Shown here in pieces: positions 23,247 to 35,495 of a stretch of DNA of 64,000 nt. Every line of letters starts with the position of its first letter. The first letter of the stretch is position 1. This DNA is from Erodium maritimum. Lineage: Eukaryota > Streptophyta > Magnoliopsida > Geraniales > Geraniaceae. Below the pieces are notes generated by a model. That model was not told the origin of the DNA. It searched no databases and was given only the letters and a program-made list of their open reading frames with translations. Both the position numbers and the translations under genes were made by a program. The stretch covers positions 22,155,482 through 22,219,481 of the forward strand of contig OY997589.1 in NCBI GenBank assembly GCA_963921825.1, written 5' to 3'.

Positions 23247-26200
23247 TGTCACGCCCCAATTTCAGTAAACCGAACTCGGGACGCGAACGTTTTAAAAACA
23301 TAAAAAAAACACTTGAAACCCGTTTTCATTAAATCACTTTAAAATACCAGTTTAGTTCAACAAAATAATAATTACAACTTAAAACACGTCCCAACAAGTG
23401 GACAAAAAACGAGGTACACGTCACTAGACTCAAAACACCCAGAAACTCGCTTCAAGCTCTTCAGGCTTCAGAAGCTCCCCTAGTCCAGCCTGCGAACGGT
23501 ACCTGTAGGAAAAACAGCTAGGGGTGAGCGTTCGCTCACCACCACGGATAACAGACTGACTACGGCATAATTAGCAGACAATGCCAGTAACACCAACAAC
23601 AAACTCAACTCCGGGGAACACTGTCCCCAACCCAAGTACTCTGACTGAACAATACACCCACAGTTACCTTCCTTGACCAACTCAACAACCTGACACGTAA
23701 AGTAGACCCGACACAACGATCACGACCTCTTCCAAGGACTCAAAAGAATGCTACGCAACACCAAATAAGATCACAAAGGATCGCACACCAAACAAGATCA
23801 CAAAGGATCGTAAACCAGTTGCCAAGAATGCTCACGCCAACCCAAGAATGCTTGCAACTTACCGAGACTAACTCGTAAGCCAGCCGGAAAATGCTTGCAA
23901 TTTACCGAGACTCTAACTCGTAAGCCAGCCAAAGAATGCTTGCAACTTACCGAGACTCTAACTCGTAAGCCAGCCAAAGTATGCTCACAAACCCAAACCA
24001 CACACGCGCGGCCAAGACCCCTTTATTGGCGGGCGGGCCCCCTACCCCGTCTGAACATGCAGACGCGTGTGCTCGTGGACCCCTGTTTCATGAAGCGGGC
24101 CCCCAACCTCAGGTAACCACAAACACAATCACAATCACAGTCACAATCACAAGAAAGTTCAACAACCAGTAACAACACATGTTCAACACTCACAGGCACT
24201 CATGGCCACCAAGACACCAACAGTAAAACCCGGACTCAACAGCCCCACAGGCACGCACGGCCTCCCAAGACACACCAACAGTAAAACACGGACTCAACAG
24301 CCCCACAGGCACTCACGGCCTCCCAAGACAACAAAGGTAAAGACACGGGTTCAACAACCCCACGGGCACTCATGGCCACCTAAAACTCAACGATAAAACA
24401 CGCTTGCAACTTACCGAGACTCTAACTCGTAAGCCAGCTAAAGAATGCTTGCAACCCCCCCGAGACTCTAACTCGGTCGGGCCAGCCAAAGACACCAACC
24501 TTAGTACACGGGCTCTCAAGGCCACCCAAGACACAACAGCAAAACACGGGCTCTCATGGCCACCCAAACTCAACAATAAAACACGGGCTCTCAAGGCCAC
24601 CCAAACTCAACAATAAAACACGGGCTCTCAAGGCCACCCAAGACACCAAAATCAATCAACCTCCGGCTTAACCAAAGCCTCCAACAGTCCTAATATCAAC
24701 AGTTTCACAATCAACCTCCGGGCATGGTCATATGCCTCCAGTAATTCTAATAACGCTAAGTTCTCTACTCCTACGACACTACTAAGTGTCACATGCATTT
24801 CTGATATTCGCTACGTTCCCGTATCATGCAGTTCTAATATTCGATAACCTACTTAACCCACGACACCCCGGTGTCACATGCAATTCTACTGTTAACTTTC
24901 CCTAGTCAGGGCCGAGATCCGGCTACTTTTCCCTACCTCGTGCGTGTTCTCCCAAAAGCCAAACAACGAGCTCCGATGATGATCTCAGTCACTCACCCAG
25001 CTTTCCCTTGCCTCGGTCTGTGGCACGATCTAAAAGAACACAATTTAAAGTCACTTAACCACTCGCAGGAATAAACCGAAAACCATTAAACTCGATGCCC
25101 AATCTTAACCCCGACAATGTCGATCACTCCCAAACTTCCCAAATACTCGACATTGTCGATAAGGGACCCATAAAGACCCGATTCGCCCGACACGGCGAAT
25201 CTGCCCGGGTTTTGTTAATTGGCTTCCGGGGCTCCAAAAGCCCCCGTTTTCGTTTCTACGGTCTTAGAATAGTTCAAGGAACCCAATGTACTTGACGGAA
25301 TCGAATTCTGACCTCCGAGTCAAATAATTAACGTTTAAAATTTCTAAAACCCGTTAATTACAACTTTTCCAATTTAATTCCTAATTTCGATTCGATTAAG
25401 GATAATTGGTCCGGGGGACGTTTTAGACCTCCCGAACATTAAAACCGAGCACCCGAGTACGTGGGCCCCACCCGGCCCACTTGGGCCATGGCCCTAGGGT
25501 TTCAAAGAGGCTCGACCACCATGGTGGTGGCCGGCCACCCTCCATGGTGGCCGGGGCTTCTCCCGAGCCCCCGGTCGTCGGAAAACGTTCAAACAAACTT
25601 CCAACACCTCTAAAACGTCTCCAATAATTACCCCAACATCAAAACCACCTCAAACTAATAGTTTTACACAAACCCTAACAATTGAAAATTAACAAAACGG
25701 GAATCGGTTCGGTGCTTACTCGAGAGGAGAACGAGGGGAACGATGTTGCTCCTTGCCTTGAGACGATCCAAAGGCTCGATAATCCTCAAAACCCTAGCTT
25801 CTCAACCTTCTCCTTCTCTCTCTAAACCCTCTCTTCTCTTTCTAATTTAATCAACTAACTAAAATTCTTTTTTTTTCTTTTTAATTAGGTGTGGCTGGCC
25901 ATGTCTTGCTCACCACACACTTTCCCCCCAAAACTAACACCACCATAATTAGGACAAGTGTCAAGGTGGGTCTCACACCTTTTGGAAAATATCTACTTGA
26001 TATTTTCCAATCAGTTTCGCGAAAAACGGACGTTTCGGGCCCCGAACGTGCACTTTTCCCAAGAAATTACAAAACTTGACGGGCTACAAGGAAACGACTC
26101 AACTAAGACCGCTGCGACGACGGCTAAGCTTTTCGGATCCAAAACGGTCCTCGAATGGACCAAAACGTCGCTCGGTTGACTTTTCTAGCGAAAAATCAAC

Positions 26201-26388
26201 ATTTCCCAAATTGATCAGAAAGTTGCCCTGAGTCCCCCGGAACTCACTTTGGTCAATAACGGGGTCAACTTAAGTCCGGTATGACACTCGGGGTCATTTT
26301 AGGTTCACTTAAGTGTCAGTTCTTAAATTTTTTAAGTTTTCCCTGTTTTTCGCAGGTTTGACTGCGTTGACTGGGAGTGGTTATTACA
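23247..26388 (-). repeat. Solo LTR1, TSD TAATC
   Basis: This 3,142-bp LTR has plus-strand ends TGTCACGCCCC and GGTTATTACA, with TAATC at 23242-23246 and 26389-26393. It holds repeats of the type GCTTGCAACTTACCGAGACT (about 23840-23980), repeats of GGGCTCTCAAGGCCACCCAA (about 24500-24640), the inverted repeat around CGACAATGTCG (about 25110-25160) and a hairpin at 25985-26009. No internal region remains. Confidence 0.94.
23503..23540 (-). promoter_or_regulatory. Hairpin plus splice-acceptor-like block, LTR1
   Basis: In sense this reads GGTGAGCG AA CGCTCACC, then CTGTTTTTCCTACAG. It is the same block as in the other LTR1 copies, with one C-to-T change inside the pyrimidine run, which keeps it pyrimidine. 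Confidence 0.5.
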
Positions 26389-26629
26389 TAATCACTCCTA
26401 GCTACTGACGTCCTGGCTAGCTTCCTCCCCGTCCTCTCACGTGGTTCTCAAGGCCCCCTCCTTCGTCGAGCTCGGGTCCAAGGTCTTGGATCACAAGTAA
26501 CACCATAATTAAGGACTAACCACGAGACACACATCTAAGATAAAACCCCAAACCGTTTGGTTCAAAATAACTTTTTGAAATACACGAAAAACACCCAAAG
26601 AGGATTCAAAGGGACCAAAACTGGTCTGC

Positions 26630-26805
26630 CACAGATCGGGTCACGCAGCCGTGAGACTCCCCGTCACGGATGACGTCACGGAGCCGTGAGACTCCCTGTC
26701 ACGGATGACGTCACGGACCCGTGACGAGTGTCGTCATGGTCTCACTCACGGAGCCGTGACGTCTCCCGTCACGGTGCCCGTCACGGATCCGTGACGGCCC
26801 AAACC
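26630..26805. promoter_or_regulatory. Cluster of TGACG/CGTCA palindromes in LTR2
   Basis: Two perfect TGACGTCA octamers lie at 26671-26678 and 26706-26713, with many GTCACGG and CCGTGAC copies around them, some paired as GTCACGGATCCGTGAC. TGACG is the core bound by plant TGA-type bZIP factors. Their role here is inferred from the motif only. Confidence 0.45.
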
Positions 26806-27693
26806 TGTTACGTCCTTCTTCCTCAAGTCTCATTTTCACGAAAATAACGCCCAAAACTCCATTTTCAGTCATCCAAAACCTCCAAAACAGTCACCTAACT
26901 CCAATCCACCACTACCCAAGGTAGGATTCATCAAACCAACAAATACCCAAGAAATATCCAACTAAAAAACAACCCAAGACCAAGGATTTCTACACAAACC
27001 AATCATCTACTTTATTAAAGCAACATCTAGCAACAATCAAAGCAAAACCTAACAAGTTCTAGCAAAACCAAGGAAAACCCACAACTGAATTGAAAGTGAA
27101 TTTAAGAGGTCACTTACCTTTAGAATGATGAGATGGAGAGGATTTTGGAGTTTTTGAGAAGAGATGATGAAGAACTTGGATCAAAACTCCCAATTTTAGA
27201 GTTTCCTTTGTTCTTCCTCTCCTTTTCTCTCTCTAGAATTCGGCTAGTACAAAAAATAAAGGCTGAAATTGTGCTTCAAATGCCTTAAAGACTTAATTTG
27301 TTGGATTTCCAAAAAGCCCCTTATATCCAAACCTTCTATTTTGGCTTATGTGAAGGTCAATGAGTCTTTTGAGACCCATTTCTTCTCCTCCAAGCCACTA
27401 AGGACATGTGTCCTAGTGGGGACCACTTAGCTCTTTGAAAAATCCAGAATTTCAAATTTAGTTAGGATTTGTCGATAAAAAATTCCCGTTTGACCAAAAA
27501 ATTGAATTTTCTAATATTACAGTCAAATGAAAGAAAATGGTCCAACTAAGCTAAACGTGATGACGGCTAAGCTTTTTGGGCCCCGAAAGGTACCGAACGA
27601 CTCCCAGCGTCATCGGTTGACTTTTCCAACCGAAAGTCAAACTTTGCCAAAAACCACAGGTTCGACCGGGATCGACCGGGGGCGGTTCTTACA

Positions 27694-29526
27694 GAACACG
27701 GGTTTGCACCTCAGGACCCGTGCACCGGGAACCGTGCACTTGGGGCTCGGGTGTTTGAAGCCCGGTTATTCGTGAATTTCGTGCTTAAAACCGTTTAAAT
27801 TGAAAAAGGGCGAATTGTTGGTTTAATTTCGGTTTTCGTCACTTTAAATCAATGTTGGACTCGTTATTAATTTATCGTGTTCCTTGTTAATTTAGAGTCC
27901 GGCTTCGTCCACGGAAGAGGTGATTAGCCAAGGTCGTCAGCGCAAGTTTGGATAGCTTTTTAGGTAGGGAAGAGTAGTAAATTTCCGCTTTTAATTATTG
28001 AATGTGAATAGTTTGCCTATAGGATGATAATAACCGGAAAAGTCCTAGTTTGCATATAGGATGTGATTCACTAGAATAACCGCTTTTAATTACAATAATA
28101 ACCGGACGAGTCTTAATTTGCATGTAGGATGTGTTTCACTAGATTAATCGCTTTCAATTATGGAAAATTGTCGTGCTGGTAGAATGGTCATGTCGAGCCT
28201 TAGGATTGATTGTGGTTGTGTTGGATTGTGATCTTTAGTCTTCAAATGTCGATGCATGTTCCATGTTTTGATTAACATAAGAGTCTTATTAAATTAGGTG
28301 AATTATGATAAGCATGATATGGATGATTACTTGGTGACATGATTGGTTGAGTGATTGTGTGGAATGATTATATAATTGTGCCTTGTGATATGATCGGGTG
28401 AGTGATAGATCGATGAGACGTGGTTGGTAAGTCATGCCGGTAAGCTGGTTTGACAACGTGTGTGGTTGTATTGTGTTTGATATGCTATTGTTTGGTTTTG
28501 TTTGTGTATCCCGGCGTGTGTTTCCGGGAAGATACCTAGGCCGAGGTGCGTTTCCGGTATGGTATATGATTGTGTACCCCGAGGGGGTAACTCCGGGAAG
28601 ACATCTAGGCCGATGTGCGTTTCCGGTATGATGTACGTTGTTTACCCCGATGTGCGTTTCCGGGAAGACGTCTAGGCCGATGTGCGTTTCCGGTATGACG
28701 TGTGGTTGTTTACCCCGAGGGGGTAGTTTCGAGAAGATATCTAGGCCGATGTGCGTTTCCGGTATGATATACTACTTGCTTCACCCCGATGATATGTGTT
28801 CCTTTGGGGACATTTCCGAGAGCCCTGATGATATGTGTCCCTTCGGGGACATTTCCGGGAGGACATCTTGCTTCACCTCGATGATGTGTTCCTTTGGAAA
28901 AACATTTCTGGGAGCCCCGATGATATGTGTTCCTTTGGGGACCGAGGGGCATTTCAGTATGATGTGTTGGTTTGTGTGTGGATCAGAGTCTTGTGGTTTT
29001 GATTATCTAGATTTCGGTACTCGTGTGTTTCTTTAGTTGATTCTATTGGTGAATAAGCTGTCTCCCCGTTATTTTCCTTTGAGTACTATTTTATTAAGGG
29101 GTCGCATTTCTTGTTGATCTCTAATTCTGGTGTCTTTTGGATAATCGTACTAATCGGGTTTTTGTTGTCAAAGCGGGTTTTTTTTTTACTTTACTACTTT
29201 TTCCTATTGAGCGTAAGCTCACCCCCTTCGTGTTTACTGTTTTTACAGGTTTCACTGATGAGTAGGCCTAGAGGACGTCTCAAGGCTCGGGAGCTCGTTG
29301 AGGGTCCGGGTGGTGTCATGTGTTAGAGACGTACCCCTGTTTCTTTACTAAATTATGTTTTAAACTGTTCGGATTTGAGTGGTTAACTCATGTTATATTT
29401 ATCGGAATTGTTATTTTGGAACTACAATTATGAGATTTGTTTCATGTACTTTCTTCTTACCTTTATTAATTATTTACTTTTTAGTTCACGTCTCGAGTCC
29501 AGTCAAAACCGGATTTGGGCGTGACA
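27694..29526 (+). repeat. LTR2 fragment in inverted orientation
   Basis: The plus strand matches the reverse complement of much of 21615-23246 and the start of 26389-27693. Shared landmarks are the repeats near 28510-28960 (CCGATGTGCGTTTCCGG, CCCCGATGATATGTG), the leader-like TTTTTACAG at about 29240-29248 and the LTR end GGGCGTGACA at 29526. The sense 5' end is missing where it meets the LTR at 27693. It may be the older LTR into which the 21615-27693 element inserted. Confidence 0.82.
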
Positions 29527-31120
29527 AATATTAATTTTTTATTTTATAAAATCAATTTATATTTAAAAAATATTTTTTTATTTCAAAAAATCATATTTTA
29601 TTTTTTAAAATAATGTTTTATTTTTAAAAATCATATTTTATTTTAAAAAAATCATATTTTATTTTTAAAAAATCATATTTTATTTTACAAAATCTTTTTT
29701 TATTTATAAAAATCATATTTTGTTTTCAACAATCAGTTTTTATTTTTAAAAAATCAGTTTTATTTAAAAAAATCTGTTTTTATTTATAAAAATCATATTT
29801 TATTTTCAAAAATCTGTTTTTTTATTTTTAAAAAATCTATTTTTAATTATACAAAACATATTTTATTTTCAAAATAAAAATTAATTTAATAAACATATTT
29901 TATTTTTATTAAATTCGTTTTTATTTTTACTTTTTAACCCACAGTACCAACCCACAAATCAACAAACCCTCTAACTTCCTCTCCCTCTTCACGCGTACAC
30001 CATCTTCTCTATGCTTCATCTCCATTTTTGAACAAGCCACAACTCCTTTTCATTTTCAGATTTGTTCTTTAACTGTTTTAAATCCTCCCAACCACATCTT
30101 CAGATTCCCCTCTTCACAAAATCCCCTTCAACCTCAGATCTAGCAATGGCGACACCACCATTTATGCACATAAGCGGAGCAAAGATTCCGACCTCTACAA
30201 CCCTTTCCTCCTCTCCATGCTCTTGGTTCGCTAGTGGGGTTGCAGTTTTTGGTACCGCCGGTTGTGGATCTGCAACCTCCGACCAAGAGAACCTCGGCGC
30301 CGTCTCTGAAAATCCCTGGTCGGCGGAGAACTCCTCAACCCCGCCGTTTGAGATGTTGGAGTTGGAGGTCGTTGACGAAGACACGATGGGATTTTGTTGT
30401 ACTTAAAGGATTTAGTTTTTGATTTGAGTATGAGTTTCTGGCTATGTTTTGATTTCATTGTTCATCTTTCTCAAATCTGGTCATGTTAATTTCGTTCATG
30501 TTTTGAAATAAGGATTTAGGTGAGGTTAAGCAGGGTCGAAGAGATTGGAAGTGAGGTTAAGCAGATTTGGAAGTGAGGTTAAGCAGATTTGGGGAAACAT
30601 GAACGATGAGAAGACATAGATCTGGACCTAAGAGAGGCCATGGCGTGAGAGAGTCTGGGAAGATGAAAATGGACAGTAAAATGTAAAATAGAAAAGAATA
30701 AGTTAGTTAAAAATGAACAAAACAAAAAACAAATACCTAAATTAAAAAAATGATTTTTTTATGTATTTTTAAATTAAAATCTAAATTTCTGAAAATAAAA
30801 ATATTTTTCATAAATAAAAAAGATTTGTTAAAAATAAAACAGATTTTTAAAAAATAAAAAATAGATTTTTGAAAATAAAATATGATTTTTATAAATAAAA
30901 ACAGATTTTTTTTTAAATAAAACAGATTTTTGAAAATAAAATATGATTTTTATAAATAAAATATGATATTTTAAAATAAAATATGATTTTTTAAAATAAA
31001 ATATGATTTTTTTATAAATAAAACATGATTTTTTGAAATAAAATATGTTTTTTTTAAATAAAAAATATATTTTTAAAATATAAACTGATTTTATAAAATA
31101 AAAAATTAATTTTTTTAAAG
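29527..31120. mobile_element. AT-rich inverted-repeat (foldback-like) element
   Basis: The left arm (about 29527-29935) is made of short units such as AAAAATCATATTTTATTTT. The right arm (about 30735-31120) is the reverse complement of this in the same style. The outermost parts match best (TTAATTTTTTATTTTATAAAATC on the left, its complement near 31085-31112). The arms enclose a much less AT-rich core of about 800 bp. Long inverted arms built of short direct repeats are the structure of foldback elements. I could not find clear target duplications, because the left side abuts an LTR end. Confidence 0.55.
30146..30406 (+). CDS. 86-aa open frame in the foldback-like core, unknown
   Basis: An ATG (MATPPFMHISGAKIPTST) opens an 86-residue frame preceded by a 5'-UTR-like pyrimidine-rich leader (about 29950-30140). 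The base composition is clearly gene-like against the very AT-rich arms. The C-terminal half is acidic (FEMLELEVVDEDTMG). I recognise no domain. It may be a fragment of a host gene captured by the element, and a frame of this length could also arise by chance. Confidence 0.3.
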   Translation: MATPPFMHISGAKIPTSTTLSSSPCSWFASGVAVFGTAGCGSATSDQENLGAVSENPWSAENSSTPPFEMLELEVVDEDTMGFCCT

Positions 31121-34100
31121 AAGTTCTAATTTTTATAAAATAAAAAATGTTTCTTTATAAAATAAATAAATAAATAAAAAGAAAATTTAAAAACGAATGG
31201 CATATTTTGAAAATTTGACAGTTTTTTTTTATCAATAAATTATTTTATAGAGATCAAAGTCTTTGAAAAAAAAGACAAGGACAAGGGCTCTGCCTTCATT
31301 CAAACCAGTACAGACAAAGAGCACTCCAACTAGGGAGCTTCAAACTAAACCCCAAAATGGATATACAGAACATTCTTAGGAAATGGTCTAACAGTAACCT
31401 ATACCCAAATTTTCAACGAAGAAACCACATTGTAAACCAAGGGACTGAGACACACCTCAGGTTCCCCTACAACCAGTCTAAGAACTAGACAACCAAACAA
31501 GAAGTTCAACACAAACAAAGGGAGTATCCTAACACAAGGTCTAAAACCCTGAAAATACAAACAACAACTAATCAACCCAACACGAGGAGAAAAACCAAAC
31601 AAGTACCACACAAACCACAATTAGACCAAAACAACAGGTCAAACCAACAGAAACCCTAAAACCAAAAATAAAAGGTCTAAGTACCCCGAAGAACAATCAT
31701 TAAGTCCGAAGAAACAAACGCAAAGATACAGAGATGGTTAGTCGAAACACCACTGCCCAAGTCTTCAATCAACACCTCCAAATCCGCAGCCAACAGTGCC
31801 ACAAGCTCTAACATAACATCACCTACCCGGAGATACCGGAAAGATACCTCACAATTGGCTAGCACTGAATTGCAACCCAATTCAGGGGGCAGGGACAAAA
31901 TAACCCCTAATCTTCAAATCTACTACTAATATCCCTCGATCCCAACCCAAAATTTCTTCAACAAGCATAAAGCTTAACCCCCCACGATGGCCAACCCCAA
32001 TCGTGAGGCCCCGTTCACACAGAACTCAGGGAACAGAAGACTAATAGGGAGGGAAGAGGAAAAATCAGCAATAAACAGAGGAGGGAGTTATGGAGAGAAA
32101 CCATACCAAAGTAGAAACCGCCACTCCAGTCGAAGATGTTCTCGTAGAGAACGGCACCGAGAACGGAAGGAAGGAGACAGTCAGCCCCAGCTTCACCAAC
32201 CAAGCTGCTCCGGCCACAGCGAATCCGCTCATGGAAACCCTTCCCACAGTGGTCCGGATACAACACGCCGAGAAAAAACAACAATGTCTGTAACCCTCAG
32301 ATCCGATACCGCCGCGAGGGCATATGCCAAAAGTCGGAGAAGAAACCCAGGGCCACCTCTTAAAGAACCAGATCCACAGTGAATCTCATAAGAGAAACAC
32401 TTCCCACTATGAATCGGTACTTTTTCGAACAGAGACCCCAAGGAACTTCCTAACGAAAAAGAGCCGGAAAGAAAAGGAAAGAAGAAGCAATCGACCGACA
32501 ACTTCGAAGTAAACCCAAACCCCCAACAAATTGAGATCCCTAAAAACAGATCTATCCCAAGAGCATCGCCCTCGGTGTCAAAGCCGACACCACACAACCG
32601 GACACCGCCGGGACAACCCACAAATAGAAACAAGAGAGCGAAGGGGAAGCATCTGAGCCCAGAACCATATCTGAGGGGGCTAGGGTTTCGCGACAAAGAG
32701 TCGAGTCACCACCGAAGGTATGGAGAAGGGAGGAAAAAGACGGGGGGAAGAGAGAAAGCACGGCCACCGGGGACTCTCTGTGTAATAACCACTTCCGGTC
32801 AACGACAGTCAAACCTTCGAAAAACAGGAAAATTTAATTTTTTTAAGGCAGACACTTAAATTAACTTAAATTGACCCCGAGGGTCATACCGGACTTAAGT
32901 TGACCCCGTTATCGACCAAAATGAGTTCCGGGGGACTCAGGGCAACTTTCTGATCAATTTGGGAAATGTTAACTTTTCACTGGAAAAGTCAACCGAGCGA
33001 CGTTTTGGTCCATTCGAGAACCATTTTGGATCCAAAAAGCTTAGCCGTCGTCGCATCGGTCTTAGTTGAGCCGTTTCCTTGTATCCCGCCGAGTTTCGTA
33101 ATTTCTTGAAAAAAGTGCCCGTTCGGGGCCCGAAACGTCCGATTTTCGCGAATCTGATTGGAAAATATCAACTAGATATTTTTCAAAAGGTGTGGGACCC
33201 ACCTTGCCACTTATCCAACAAGTGGCGGTGTTAGTTTTGGGGGGAAAATGAGAGGTGGGGGACATAAGGGGGTTCGGCTAGCACATTTAGAAAGAGAAAA
33301 AAAAGGAAAAAGAAGAGAGAAGTTAGAAAGAGAAGGTGAAGGAGAAGAACAGAGCTTGGAGTAGGGTTTGGTCACTATTCACGTCATCCATCCATTGGAT
33401 CGTCTCAAGGCTAGGAGGAATTGACTTCCCCTCGTCTTCCTCTTTGGTAAGAACCAAACCGATCGTTGTTTTGATAATTTTCACATGTTAGGGTTTGGTT
33501 ATAAATGATGAGTTAGGGTTGTAGTGAGGTTGGGGGTTTGTTGGAGACGTTTTGGAGGTGTTTGGAGGGGAAGGGGAACGTTTTCCGGTGACCGGGAGCT
33601 CGGGAGGAGCTCCAGCCACCATAGTGGGTGGCCGGCCACCATGTGAGGTGGCTGGCCGGAGCTAGGGCCGGCCACCACCATGGTGGCCGAGCCCCACTTG
33701 AACCCTAGGCCCACGGCCAAGTGGGTTGGGTGGGGCCCACGTGCTCGGTTGCTCGGATTTATTGTTCGGGTGGTTTAAAATGTTCCCCGGACCATTTATC
33801 CTTAACCGAATCGAAATTTTGAATTAAATTGGAAAAGTTGTAATTAACGGGTTTTAGAAACTTTAAACGTTAATTAATCGACTTGGGAGTCGGAACTCGA
33901 TCCCGTCAAGTGCATTGGGATCCTTGAATTATTCTAAGACCGTAGAAACGAAAACGGGAACTTTTGGAGCCCCGAAAGGGCATTTCCAAAACCCGGGCAG
34001 ATTCGCCATGTCGGGCGAATCGGGCCTTTACGGGTCCTTTATCGACAATTTCGAGTAATTGGGAAGTTTGGGAGTGATCGACATTATCGGGGTTACGTTT

Positions 34101-34499
34101 GGGCATTAAGTTTAATAATTTCCGGTTTATTTCCTGCAAGTTTAAAGTGCATTAAAAATTGTGTTCTTTTAGATCGTGCTGCGGACCGAGGCAAAGGGAA
34201 GCTCGGCGAGTGACTGGGCTCACGTCGAGGCTTAGTGGAGCACTTTTGGAGTTATATACGAGGTAGGGAAAAGTAGCCGGATCTCGGCCCTGATTAGGGA
34301 AAGTTAACAGTAGAATTGCATGTGACACCGGGGTGTCGTGGGTTGAGTAGGTTTATTTAAATATTAGAAAAGCATGATACGGGACGTAGCGAATATGAGA
34401 AAAGCATGTGACACTTAGTAGTGTCGTAGGAACAGAGAACTTAGCGATATTAGAATTACTGGAGGCATATGACCATGCCCGGAGGTTGACTGTTTAATT

Positions 34500-34715
34500 T
34501 ATGTCTTGGGTGGCCATGAGAGCCCGTGTATTATTGTTGGTGTCTTGGGTGGCCATGAGAGCTTGTGTATTATTGTTGGTGTCTTGGGTGGCCATGAGAG
34601 CCCGTGTATTATTGTTGGTGTCTTGGGTGGCCATGAGAGCCCGTGTATTATTGTTGGTGTCTTGGGTGGCCATGAGAGCCCGTGTTTTATTGTGGTGTCT
34701 TGAGTGGCCATGAAA
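34500..34715 (+). repeat. 39-bp minisatellite in LTR1
   Basis: Five to six near-perfect units of 39 bp start with GTCTTGGGTGGCCATGAGAG. The period is a multiple of 3, so long open frames appear on both strands, which read as repetitive peptide. I take these frames to be by-products of the repeat. Confidence 0.9.
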
Positions 34716-34984
34716 GCCCGTGTTTTACTGTTGGGATGTCTTGGGAGGCCAGGAGTGCCCGTGGGGTTGTTGAGCCCGTGAGTTACAGTTGGCGTGTCTT
34801 GGGAGGCCATGAGGGCCCGTGGGGTTGTTGAACCCGAGTCTTTACCATGGAGTCTTGAGTGGCCATGAGTGCCGGGGAGTGTTGAACTGGTCTTGTTACT
34901 GTTTTTTGAGCTTTGCTTGTGATTGTGATTGTGTTTGCCCGAGGTAGTAACCCGACTTCGTGTCGGGGAGTGGTGTGGATTTTG

Positions 34985-35250
34985 GCAGGTTACGAGCATT
35001 CTTTGGCTGGTCTGACCAAATTCGAGTCTCGACAGGTTACGAGCATTCTTTGGCTGGCCTGACCAAATACGGGTCTCGACAGGTTACGAGCATTCTTTGG
35101 CTGGCCTGATCCGTGTTCGGGTCTCGGCAGGTTACGAGCATTCTTTGGCTAGCCTGATCCGTGTTCGAGTCTCGGCAGGTTACGAGCATTCTTTGGCTGG
35201 CCTGATCCGTGTTCGAGTCTTGGGAGGTTGTGAGCATTCTTTGGCTAGCC
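34985..35250 (+). repeat. 48-bp minisatellite in LTR1
   Basis: About five units of roughly 48-60 bp are built on GGTTACGAGCATTCTTTGGC followed by TGGCCTGA and a variable spacer. Other LTR1 copies carry the same kind of unit (CTAACTCGTAAGCCAGCC, about 23870-23980), but with different copy numbers. Confidence 0.85.
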
Positions 35251-35457
35251 TGATCCGAGTTCGTGTCTTAGGAGGAGGTCATAAACGGTTGTGTCGGGTT
35301 TACATTACCAGTTTGAGGTTGAGTCTGTTGTGGAAGGTAACGGGTTGTGGGTCAGATGAGTACTTGAGTTGGGGATTGTAGTCCCGGTGTTGGGTTTGGT
35401 TTTGGTGTTACTGGCTTTGTTTGTTAATTATGCCATAGTCAGTCCGTTATCTGTGGT

Positions 35458-35495
35458 GGTGAGCGAACGCTCACCCCTAGCTGCTTTTCCTACAG
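35458..35495 (+). promoter_or_regulatory. Hairpin plus splice-acceptor-like block, LTR1
   Basis: GGTGAGCGAACGCTCACC (35458-35475) folds into an 8-bp stem with a two-base loop. CTGCTTTTCCTACAG (35481-35495) with GTAC after it looks like a plant 3' splice site. The block sits about 250 bp from the LTR 3' end and is the most conserved stretch shared by LTR1 and LTR3. Confidence 0.5.

Larger units (their letters stand above)
21615..27693 (-). repeat. LTR2 5' LTR split by a solo LTR1
   Basis: The LTR is 21615-23246 plus 26389-27693, about 2.9 kb, with plus-strand ends TGTCATGCCCC and GGCGGTTCTTACA. It contains repeats built on CATCGGGGT and GGAATTCACATCGGGG at about 22190-22560, a TGACGTCA-rich block at about 26640-26800 and CT-rich leader-like sequence at about 27190-27235. 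The TSD of the inner LTR1 (TAATC) proves that the two halves were once joined. The primer-binding site on its left makes it a 5' LTR. Confidence 0.88.

Noticed and set aside
34499..34999. 166-residue minus-strand open frame with repeated SWPPKTPTIIHGL
   Set aside because: It is the 39-bp minisatellite read in a frame that stays open because 39 is a multiple of 3. Other frames and the other strand are open too, so there is no sign of coding.
34500..35250. Regular repeats that could look like a CRISPR array
   Set aside because: Units are directly adjacent without unique spacers, inside a plant LTR, and the genome is eukaryotic.
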